Assembly: GCA_022497145.1 (NCBI GenBank)
Contig: MU385887.1
Coordinates: forward strand, 186,001 to 250,000
Source: Rostrohypoxylon terebratum
Taxonomy: Eukaryota > Ascomycota > Sordariomycetes > Xylariales > Hypoxylaceae
Length of the DNA stretch: 64,000 bases
Direction of reading: 5' to 3'
The notes under the pieces are model-generated. The model worked only from the letters and a program-made list of their open reading frames with translations. It was not told where the DNA came from and did not search any database. Within the stretch, counting starts at the first letter, position 1. Each line of letters opens with the position of its first letter. Shown here piece by piece: positions 34,646-45,598 of this stretch. Both the position numbers and the translations under genes were made by a program.

Positions 34646-35724
34646 TCAATTTCGTGTTGGTCGACATGTGATAGGGGGTGAGAGAATTCGTTGAAATTAC
34701 TTTGCTGTATTATTGGCCTATTTGTATTGTACATCGAGCAACTAGGTAGGCATTGTCGAAGGGGGTTTTCGTCTTACTGTACAGGTGGTTTCCCCTTTAT
34801 TTATTTATTTTGTTGTACTCATCTGAAGCTCGTAACTAACGCACGTAAATCTTGCAACTCGTCACTAAGATCTGACAACGTCTGTAAGCATACTGCGTAA
34901 TCGTGAATAGTAACGACAAACCACGTGGGATATTGTCGTAGAGGTGGTCGCATCCCTGTGGGCGAAAGGTAAGGGTGTCCTTTTGGGAAGCCTGTAAAGA
35001 GCTTGGGAAGAGCTTGGGGGAAGGATTTCTCTAGATCGCTAGGCGGTGGGTGATGAGATCTGTCGACTGGGCACCGCTGCAAGCTACAGGAATCTGATGG
35101 CCTGTTCCCTCCTAGCTGATTATCATCCATTATCAGTGCATCGAAACATCCTCGCAATTGAGAAGCGGCAAAATTCTCCGAGTTGACAGGACCTGATATC
35201 CTCAAAGCTAGCGGGGATCAATGGTCAATGAAATGTCAGGGCTGTTGAGGCGCCCACACACCTTGTCCAACTTCGACCGCGGGTCCTGTATGGATCGATT
35301 CCACTACCCAGGGGGGGTGAATTTGTGTTGAACAATCTGGGGATTTTATTTTGGGCATAGGAATAAGAGATCTGCCGGTCCAGGATTGATGCAGGTGTTA
35401 CATCATGCAGCTGAACACGATACGAATAATACGTAGTAAAGTATGAAGAAGGTGTGTATATGCTTCTATAAAGTTCAACGTTTAATACATTTCGTGCCGA
35501 ATGGTAACTAGTAGTAATAGGCCGTGGCAATAAAACACGGCCGATAACATCGAATGATTGGGGGCGTAGATGAGGTAGTAGTAAACTGGTTAAAAAAAGG
35601 GGGGGCCACGTGAAATTTGGAAAATCAGAAAAAAATCATAATGTCATTACTGGAGCATTGACAATCTGAACAATATGAGCCGATGTCTCAAATTTGCGAG
35701 GGTCACGTGATACTGCGGGCTAAT

Positions 35725-35751
35725 ATACCATGCATACCATGCATACCATGC
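35725..35751 (+). repeat. 9-bp tandem repeat, three copies
   Basis: ATACCATGC is repeated three times exactly, followed by a partial copy. Simple slippage repeat in non-coding DNA. Confidence 0.85.
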
Positions 35752-38700
35752 ATATCTACTACAGATAGTAGTATATCTAGTACGTACCTATATTTTCTGT
35801 ACTATGATGATGATCTTGCGCGATTGAATTCGGGGTGCGCAGTACAGCTGTAGTCCTCCAATCCAACTCTCCAATCCACCTCCAATACCTCGTACCTCTA
35901 GACTCTATTAGTACCTCCTCCAATACCTACAATAATACTTCCAATACATCAGTAGTAGGTAGTTTAGTACTACGGTCTACCTACAAAGTAGAGGCAGACT
36001 GTAGTAGTTACCTGCAATGTACCGTCTACCTCGCTTATTGCAATGACCGTAAGTGGTACCACTGATCGGCCCTATTTATCTATGCTTACCTTATGCATGA
36101 GCGTCATCTCCGAGACTGCAGTGCGTGATAGCTGTCAGAGTCGTCAGAAGTCGTCAGAAGTCTGAGGGAGAGTGTCCTTTCTCCGTTGATAGCTCCCTTT
36201 ATTTTGTGTACTATGATGTGTACGATGTCTCAAACAGATATAAGCACGCTGTCTGCGAAGATTGGTAATATGATTTGTATGATACTTAGGTCCTAGGTCC
36301 TATGTATGACGCGCAACTTTGTCGATCTTGATCGCATCGGGCAGCCATTTATCAAAATGACCTGAATTTGCCGTGATGGATTTTTTATGTTCCGCTGGCC
36401 TGGGATTCTCGTCCCGACGTCTTGAATCTTCTAATACTGGCTGCAGTTTGCACCTAATATGGACTTGGGCCGAGAGATGTGACATCCATCAAAATCGGAG
36501 TAGTCCGTGGGATTAAACGTCGCTGTGTCGGAATGGCTCAGAACTTATATTAGACCGACACCAGATATCAGAGCAATAAATTCGGTTACTATTCTTTCTG
36601 AACTCTCTTACCTGTTCCGTAATAATATCGCGGCAACCTACCGAGAAAATAGATATTGCGCCGACAAACCTGCCGTAGAAGTTTGCGTTTGCAGAGCTGC
36701 TGGTCCTCATTCCGTTCCCAATTTAGGTAGGTAGATAATAATAAGAAAAAGACTAGAAACATTTAATTACGTAGGCGTTTATATATTAATTGTAGTTTGA
36801 TTCAGCTATGGATTCGGGATATGTACAGAGTACATGGTGACGTTCCTATTATACTGGTTATACCATTCAAAATGTTCCTAGATGATAGATCCGTTCAGCT
36901 GGTAACGAATTCATCCAAGTACAGCAGAATACCAGTATACTAGTCTGCAGTCAATGTAGCAACAGCAACATGATAACTACCTACAATATGCACTTAGCAT
37001 GTGGCCCTAGGTAAAGTACGCCTTGATTCCACCATCTAGGGTTTCTTTGGTTTTTTTTTGGCGGGAGGGGATACCCACTTGTCCTGTCATTTCTCTATCC
37101 CGAGTCTCCTCTTCGATCTCAGCACTACCATAGCACTACCACACACATACAAGGCGCTGAGTTACTTACCTAATTGGGTAATTGGTCACCAACCACACGG
37201 TCAGACTGTGCAGCTGCGACTGCAGTTGGGAACTTGGGATTGAAATACTTAGTGTACACTGTACATCGAGATTTCTAATCTCTTAGGATTCGAGCCTAAA
37301 TCCGTAGTATACATCTTTGAGACGACTAAAACGGTAGGTTTCTCGGCTATTACGTATTATGATTATTGATTGAAGTGATTGTTGATAATATGATTGTCAA
37401 CTGTATAATGATACTAGTCAAATATTTCTGGCCAAATAAAAGTCGGAATTGAACTACTAGAGTATCATTTGACTTCTGTATGATTAGCTAATATGTATAG
37501 TTTATGCGACCTGATATTATGTGCCTACATTATGTACCTAAGTACCATCTGCATAGGAATGGATCGAAGCTGATGTCCCTACCATGTACTCGTACTCCCG
37601 CATACTAGTGGATGGGTACGTACCTGGTAGCATTCAATGTTTTTAATTTGATTCAATGTTGAATCGACGACCAGATAAACTTGTATTTGGAGAAGCTACT
37701 ATGTACAAGAGCGCTAAAGCTAACCTATCTGGACGCCTAAACTATGGACCTCATCCAAAGGTACAACCAAGGCTTCAGACGTTCGGGAAAGGACATCCAC
37801 TGATTTATTGCATTACCAGCCATTAGCCAGTCGTAGCTTACGTACCTCTAGGTCTGAGAAGGTCTGAGAAAGTCTGAGAAAGGAAGTCTCGTCCCGTCTA
37901 GCTAACCCTAGAAGTGGGATTGGTAATAGATGCGGAAGTAATAGCCCTGGAGTCCACATTCGCGGACCACTGCTACCTGCATTAGTCGGTATCAACCATT
38001 AACCATCAACCACCCACAATCTACAATCCACAATCCACAAACTGTAATTCACACAATACCTGCCTAATACCTAATACCTACCTAATACTATGTATACCTA
38101 TGCTGTACACAGTAAAGTACGAAGTACTTCTACCTAAACTTTAAAGGTTATTATCATTATTATCAGGTATCCTGTAGCCTGCGAATCTCAACGTTGCAAG
38201 GAACTGTTCTGCACAAACACCTTTCGTCCCGACAACAATACCCTGCCGCATCCTTTCGCTCTTAAGCGACCATCCATTCTTTTTTTTTCCTGCTTCGTGC
38301 ACGCCGCAGCTTAACCCTTGTGTCTGCATGGAACCCGATTTTACGACGTAATGATCAACCCTGGGTCCTTGAATCCTACGGTATGTCCTACTACGATGTA
38401 CTAAAATAATTCTGAACCATCGGATCTCCTGGCAATCCCAAGCTCGAGACTGCAACTAAACTCGAACTGCCTCAACGGTCATCCAAAAGAGGTAATCCTT
38501 CCAGTCATTGGTTTCTGGGGATCCTAAGCCACAAATCTATCGGCGTTATTTCCCTTGTTGTTGACCTGGTCAGCGATCTTGATGTCTGCTGTTAATGTCA
38601 ATGTTAACGTTGTTCATTGCCTTTTCAGGAGCAGTATCGACGTCTGGTTCGAGTTCGACAATAACATCGACATCGCTTCATAGTAAAGCAAACTACAGAA

Positions 38701-39063
38701 ATGTGTTTTGTAGCTGCGGCCAACCTCGGAGATTCTCATCCATGTTTGGTATTTTCGAATGATACGAATGATACAAATTGTCTGGTCACTCGTTTCAATT
38801 CATCTTGTAAGTAACGGATTGTTCTTATTTTAAGCTTGAATTACTCCCGACGTCGCACAGCACAGCATGTTTCAGGGATTGGGTACCCTTCGACCCCAGA
38901 GAATATCGAGGTCCATTGAAAAGCCACCATCCACGATGCACAGCCCAAGTGGGACTATATCGCGTGCCTGCGTAGCAATCGTCATTGCCGCGAAACTATT
39001 TTGTTCTTGGCACTCCTGGTCTAATCTAACACTGCTTCACCAAGTCTTGTCTTGCCTTTTTTT

Positions 39064-39074
39064 GGGGGGGGGGG
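39064..39074 (+). repeat. Homopolymer G run (11)
   Basis: Eleven consecutive G follow a T-run. A likely site of sequencing-length uncertainty. Confidence 0.8.
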
Positions 39075-39389
39075 AGGCGATGATAAAAGAAAATGATAAC
39101 TTGATATAATATTTTATGTACGGATATGTAAACGAGCCGCGTTGAATAATGCGTATTGATCTCATCTACTAATTTACCTAACTAATGATTAAACACTATA
39201 GTCTTTAAACAATTACCCAGTGCGTCATCGTATGTTCATTTTACCTGTCTATTACGTACCTAGTACTTTTCTATCGCTTCTCAGCGCAACTAACAGCAAT
39301 ATCCCACTATCAAAAGTGACGACGGGCTCATAGTCCAACTACTAAAAGAAATCTTAAGGAGAAAAGGCTTTATTAGTAATACCTTTGTC

Positions 39390-39406
39390 TTTTTTTTTTT
39401 TTTTTT
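39390..39406 (+). repeat. Homopolymer T run (17)
   Basis: Seventeen consecutive T in non-coding DNA. Length may be uncertain in the assembly. Confidence 0.8.
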
Positions 39407-42400
39407 GTAAGTTGAAATTGAGTTCTTTCTTTACCTAGTTCCAATTTTACCAGACACCCCTTCTATCAATTATCAGATTTTGTCATGGTCCAGAGTGTCG
39501 GGACATGTACTCCCTAGTCGATGCTGGCGGGTGTGCCGCCTTTACGCAGGGTGGTTCACGAGCCCCTGACCCTGAGCATGTCCCCAAGTCCCAATTAGCC
39601 ACGAGATACCCTGCAAATGCGCGTATCCTGCACGAGAAACAGCACACAGATTGCGTCAGGGCTTCTACGTAGTAATGTATCGTGCTTAACTTCTAAGCTG
39701 GCTATATGGTCATCATTTTCGATCTATCATGATACCCAAGTTGATGCATTAGTCGGTATCTTTTCTTAATGCACTTTATTCCTATCTCGATTGTTTATAA
39801 TCCCATCTCTCGTTCCAACAGCGCCACAAATTCAAATTTAGGAGACTCCTATTCGCGATGTGCTATTTTTTTTTCGCGTGGACAAATCGAAAGCCTTTGA
39901 TCTGAATCAGGGTTTATCGGAACTACGATACCCCTGCTTGCTTCCCGTCCTTCCTGATCCTTGAGGGTTTACTCACGCCGTCACGATCCTAAAAAGCCAC
40001 CTACCCACCTTAGGACACATCCTATTGATTATGTTGCAACTTGCAGAAGCTGACCATACTCTTACCGTATAGCAGTAAAAGGATTCAATTGGTGTGTGTG
40101 TATTATACACCTTCACCTCAGTCAACGACAACTTCCCACCGCCAATTTATTCGTCCAATGCCGACACAATACTTACCTACTTACCCGGGTACTTAGGTTC
40201 CTTTACCGCCAAACCACGAAATTATATGTCACAGCTGGCATCACCATATGAAGAGTACGCGCTTATTTATCTGAGGAGAGGCCAGATCGCACAACGAGCG
40301 CCAGACCCAATCAAGTCTAAAGTTCATTCCGACATCCGTCGACTCTTGTACCTCCTCACGATCTGTCAGCTTCCTGAGCGACAATCAAGCGGTGACCACT
40401 AGCTGAGTCAGAAAGTTTTCACCCATTCGTATTACACCTAGAGACAACGATTTATCAACTGTCTGTCTACGACTCTACGTTGATATCAAACTGTAAACCG
40501 TCGTCAAAGAGGCTGAAGATTTGCCTGTCTGACGCATCTCTGGATCCCTGATCCCGGCAACCCAGCAAAGTGACAGCCCTGGGAACCAGTTACCAGACGA
40601 CGACCCGTTATTCATTAGTCCACCTTCGTTCGGTACCTACATACCTTAGGCACGTTGAAATCTATTGAATCCATGTGTTGGGCATTCTGGTAAGTAAATC
40701 TTTATTTTCGTTTATCTTGCTCGTGATCGAATCCGGCAATCCTCCTGCAATTCTAGTGTTGCAAGTGGATTTGATACCGCCAACCTTGGGACCCCTCGAT
40801 TTAGAGTCGTGTTCCTATCTTAGATTTTTGGAGGTCCCTTGCCATCCAATGTTCATTAGCCGCCAGTTTATCCCCAGATCGGATATTGAAATTGGCTGGC
40901 AACCCTAGCCCAAATAATAAGGTCCATCGGAACCACGTTATCCAATCTCCCTGATATGGAAATTTCTTTCGTGTGGCAGACCACTTTCACACGTTGCTGT
41001 CCCGACTAATCCCCTGTGTACACTGTATTCTCGATTGTATCTATTTTCCTTATTTACCCAATCCCATCACATACCCAAGTGAAGGGTACTGCAACGATTG
41101 TTTTCCCCATCTCACTTTCTCGTGGGAAAAAAAACGGAAAAGAAACAATAATAATAGTATTTTGCCGAACCCCAGCACACTGGTCAGTTTCTGCACCCCT
41201 CCACCACCAATACCCATCATCCATTACCTATTCCTTGTCGTCCCCCCCATCCGTCTTGGGGAACCATGCATTCATTCCCTCGACGTCTTTTGACAGCATC
41301 TCACTAGACAAGGCTGGCATGCATGAACTAATATGGCAGCACAGATCTAACCCCAGGGTCTGGCCACGACAGATAACTTGCAGAAAAATTACGTAGCTTG
41401 CCTGGTCGATGTGCGCATCTACCTGCAAGATTTTACAGGCATAGCAGAAGCACGTACCTGACACGCGATTTGACCTCATCGATACCGACGGAGAGGTTCA
41501 ACCTTGCAAACTACCAAGAAATAAACGTGGGAATTTGTCGAGAGCCGCGACACAGATCTAGAAGCTCTAGATTATCAAGAACCTGCACGTTTTAACTTGT
41601 ATAGCACTACGACGATTGATTATTTACACATTCAGCCAGTCAATTCTCAACTTTGCTCTGCCTGCCGGCTTATTATATCCCAAGGTACTTTGGTAAGTAC
41701 ATATCTGGTTTCAGTATTTCCTTTTCAATGAAAACCTCACATTCATTGCTTTTCCAAATCTACCTAGGTACTTTTTTTGTCCAAAAACCTAATTATGTCC
41801 ATGGCCACGAAGCGGAGACTTCGTACGGAATAGCTTTTATCACATTATTACATCGCCCCCAACCTTAGCAGGCCTCCATATCCGCGCACCTACCTACTTA
41901 CACAGTATACCTCGGCAAGGCTCAGCTGAAGGATCTGTCATTTACTACTTACCTAGTACTGGGCCTTGTTGAAAATATTTTTTTTATCGATATAATTGCT
42001 ATTTTTGATTGTAGTGTTTGTTTTGTTATGTTCATCAATGTTGTATCCACACATCACAGACCATAAATAATATTCTGCCTGCTAACTGTTAATTATCCTT
42101 GAGATAGAAAAGAAGTCGACCATCCGGCATTCATCATTTCTCACAGAACGACCTGTCTAAATTGCCGTAATTTTACTGTACCCAGCCTAACATCATCGAA
42201 CGAATACCATAGTCATCACATCGTGAGTATACTCTGTTTCATTACACGATATCACCATCGACCTCTGTCCCTATGCGCGTGCGCTCGACTGCGACGTTCA
42301 TCCTGGCTCGTTATTTAAAGCATGCGGGGAATTTTTTCCCTTGCTCATATGGCGCAGTCTCTTGTTGCTGATCCACAGGGCCTCCCATGCTTTCAACGGC

Positions 42401-42763
42401 TGCACCAAAGCTGAGCCATGTGGAGAATGCTAGATTATATCCAACTCATTGTTTGTCGCTTCACTAACTTCAGATATATGGCAGGACCGACGAAGAATCT
42501 TGAAATCCACTTACAGTCGGCAATTCATTTGCCATGATTATGAATATGGGTCGACAAGCGCCCAATACGTACATGAAAGAGGAGTCGCGTGCGGATTCGG
42601 TAAGTTGAAATTTATTTGCATATTATACTTTGTCGCGTATCTATTTTGATTCTCCAGAGCAAGTGCTAGGACGCGGAGCTAGGACGCGGACGTAGATCTG
42701 CGAGCCGCAGATTCGACCGAGTCATCGCAGCCTGTGCGACGCCTTCGGATGTTACAACGACAC

Positions 42764-42826
42764 AGGACAGAGGACAGAGGACAGAGGACACAGGACACAG
42801 GACGCAGGACACAGGACACAGGACAC
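42764..42826 (+). repeat. 7-bp minisatellite, nine units
   Basis: Nine head-to-tail units of AGGACAN: three AGGACAG, then AGGACAC units with one AGGACGC variant. The order of variants (G-type block, then C-type block) shows the array grew by slippage of neighbouring units. It lies in the gene-poor region about 2.8 kb upstream of the putative regulator gene. Confidence 0.9.
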
Positions 42827-45467
42827 ACAGCCCAAGACTATTATTCCCCGCCGAGTCTCATGAGATATTCTTGGTCGCTACCAAAACGCGACAAGTTTGA
42901 ACTTTCGCGTTAGTATACGCTCTACCTATGCGTGAAGTTTCTTCGTTTCCAGAATATCGCGTGGTTCGTCGCATGCTTGCCTGCCTCTAGAAGATCAGTC
43001 CTTGGAATCCAGGGAATTACAGGGGAGCTTCTTGTTTCACAAGTGACTAGGGGGCTTTTCTTCTGGAACAGGGCTTGTGCGGGTTGCCTTAGCGTCCCCG
43101 GCCAACACTTCAAGGATGGTGATGCTGGTTCTATCAAGCAACCTCTCAGAGCTGACGTGCCCGTGATGTCCCCGCCCGCCCCCCCCCAAGTGGATGCGGG
43201 GAGACAAAAACGCATTCTCTTAATTGTCGATTTATCATTATTCTGGACCGTATGTTTTGCACGACATCCACACTGTCATGTCATGCTCCTGATCCTGATC
43301 GAAAAAGATGCTCTGGACCTTACAAAATTTCCCCCCTACGCGCCCCGGATGTTTGATGGCGCAAGTGCCAAACAAGATTGATGGAAACGGTCGCTAGAGA
43401 CCAGAACCCGTTGCAGAGCATCCTTTCCGTTTCGAGTTAAAGCGAGAAAAAAAAAGTTCGGCGGGTTCAACGGAGTCGAGTTCCCTCGAGATATCTTTTC
43501 AACGCTATGGTCATTAGCGTTGTATGATGGCTGTAATGGTTTAATGTTGATTTTTTCCCTCCTCCGGCTCAATTCCTACTTCCAACATGCATAACAAGTC
43601 TGGTTAGTGCGGTGGGCTTTTTATCATACATTCGGACAAAAAACAGGAAAATGGCAAAAATAATAATATTCGACCGAAGTCGTACACGGTACTTCCCTTC
43701 ATACGCCATACACCACACGAGCTTGATATACATACGTACATACATACAGTGTGTATTTACGTATGTAATAGTACGTCTACTATGTACACTATAATACTAG
43801 TAGCTGTGTGGGTGGTTTCAATGTTAAGCCTAACAACAAGTGGGTGTTGGCTATCCAAGTCTAAGTGGACCCGAGAAGAATTCTCCAATGGCGAAGTGGG
43901 AAAGTGGGAAGGGCTTCAGCAATCGCCGCTGTCACCACACCACCACGATTCTGGTTTAGGGATGGATATGTCCTCCATTAGGTGCATCCAATGCCTTGGG
44001 GAAAGGGAAAAACTCTGGCCGCCGAAGTTGCATACCTAGGTACCTAGGTTTCGCAGTCAAGTGACGGAAGAGGTTTACCGGCTAAGAGGCTAGGAGAGTT
44101 TCTAGTGTTCCAGTGTTCCAATGTCTTCAGAGGGGATCTTCCAGCGCGTCTGAAGCGTCTGGTACGTTTAGTTACCTGCCACTCGCTGGTCCAAACACAA
44201 CAAAACACCCAAAATTGGAACCTATTGGAGCCCATATTATTAACCCATAACCCATAATCCATAACCCATAACATCGTCCTCGAGCAAGGGGTCATCTCAA
44301 TGCCCTGGACGAGTTTCGTCGCGGGTGGTACTCTACAGCCTCTATTACTCTTAGCAGGTCTTAGTTTTTTAGGTACTCTGGGTCCCTAAAGTTTTGCCGT
44401 GTAATTCGTTGCATTCGTTGCAGCTAGTGGCTGCTCGTTGCAATTACACGCAATTCTCGAGTACCGCGTACAATACCTAGGTACCTCAATCACGCCCCAT
44501 ACACACCGCCTTGCTCCCTGAGCAGCTCGCGAAGGGCCATACACCCCTGTCTCTCTGGTTAGCCCCGGACATAGGATACCTGTTCGGGTAGCCTAGCCCT
44601 CCTTGGCCGTGCCGCCATTGGTCACTTCATCTAAAAATGCAGCTGCCCCCTGCCCCCTGTCACGTTTCTTCCATGCGATGTCCCACATCCTGATCCATCC
44701 ACGCCCACCACCCTAACGCGAAATCTCCAACTTCTATTTCTCTTCTTTCAACATTTCATGCTTTACCGCAGGCATCGCACGTCCTCCTTCTACCAAACTA
44801 AGCAGTCATATCGTCCCTGTTAATTATCCCGGAACGAGAGGCTTCTGGGACCTACACATTGATACATTACAGGCCCCATCCATACATCCACACATCCACA
44901 CATTCACATACATCCCCCATACCTACATATCTTGAATACCTTACGGTCCCCAGTTTTACACCTACAGGTACACACAAGTATCCTTACCTTGGTGTTCTCT
45001 TACCTTGCGATCTCACCTTACATAGCTCAAATATCGTTGGCTCTGCCAATTTTTTTTTTTCATCGTCGCATTCTGAACCCTCGCTCCGATCTCAAATCTC
45101 CTACCGCTCTCTTTATTTTCGTTAACCATCCCCCCTGTCGGTCGTGTATCTCGTGTATACTCGGATACCTCTATCTTCCAAACTCTATCCCGAACGTGTT
45201 CGAGGCATAGTAGTTGTTGAGTACCTCGCAGATAGCCCAAATAGGCTTGAAGGAGAACCTAGTTGGTAAACTTTTGAGACTTTCGGGTTCCGCTTCCGAT
45301 TCCTATCCACTCCTCCCTTTTAGGAGCAAGCACCTGGTGGTGTCATTTCCTGGTACTGCAATTCTTTATCTCTTACGGTAGTATGCTTAGGGACCCCCCG
45401 GTCTTATAACCTATACCTCCCCCCGTCGCTTAAGCAAGCCTCACCCGTTGACCCTCATCATCTGGAG
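42827..45467. other. Upstream region of the putative regulator
   Basis: About 2.6 kb. It includes TACCTAGGTACCTAGG at 44033-44048, TACCTAGGTA at 44474-44483 and an ACCCATA-type short repeat at 44242-44272. From about 44700 it becomes strongly CT-rich on the plus strand, as fungal promoters and long leaders often are. No coding signal; a 149-codon frame at 42932-43381 has no protein character I trust. Confidence 0.45.
44242..44272 (+). repeat. Short ACCCATA tandem repeat
   Basis: Four imperfect units (AACCCATA, ACCCATA, ATCCATA, ACCCATA) in tandem. The unit is not the fungal telomere repeat TTAGGG. Confidence 0.7.
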
Positions 45468-45491
45468 ATGTTTAAGTTCCTTGGACCTTGA
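45468..45491 (+). promoter_or_regulatory. Upstream ORF 1 in the leader of the regulator
   Basis: A seven-codon upstream frame (MFKFLGP, stop TGA) lies about 110 bp before the likely main ATG. If this sequence is in the mRNA it could modulate translation. Confidence 0.35.
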
Positions 45492-45551
45492 CGGTGTCAA
45501 GTAAAATAAAAATTGCCGACGCGTCCTACTTCGTTCTTTTTTTCTTTTTTC

Positions 45552-45593
45552 ATGGTTGCCGTTACTATTTGGCTTCGACACTCGAGAGTTTAG
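45552..45593 (+). promoter_or_regulatory. Upstream ORF 2, ends 5 nt before the main ATG
   Basis: A 13-codon upstream frame (ATG at 45552, TAG at 45591-45593) ends just before the main ATG at 45599, a spacing that would make reinitiation inefficient. Alternatively this segment may be an intron: GACTAAT followed by a CT-rich tract and CTATGCAG (ending 45619) looks like a branch site and acceptor. Confidence 0.35.
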
Positions 45594-45598
45594 GACTA

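Larger units (their letters stand above)
34646..42763. other. Gene-poor region, part 5
   Basis: About 8.1 kb. A minus-strand open stretch of 128 codons without an ATG start (34819-35205) is the longest frame and reads moderately protein-like near its end (LSDELQDLRALVTSF). Short tandem repeats occur at 35725 and around 37855-37885. A G-run (39064-39074) and a T-run (39390-39406) are present. No gene can be supported. Confidence 0.35.

Noticed and set aside
34819..35205. 128-codon minus-strand frame
   Set aside because: It begins at a non-ATG codon, another frame is equally readable over its first part, and no family is recognised; kept only as a remark in the gene-poor region.
38141..38455. 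104-codon minus-strand frame
   Set aside because: Starts at a non-ATG codon, ends in an AAT repeat, and has no recognised motif.
42932..43381. 149-codon plus-strand frame with a hydrophobic start
   Set aside because: No family resemblance and no splice structure; the interior alternates hydrophobic and Pro-rich sequence without domain character.
44242..44272. Possible internal telomere-like repeat
   Set aside because: The unit is ACCCATA/ATCCATA, not CCCTAA/TTAGGG.
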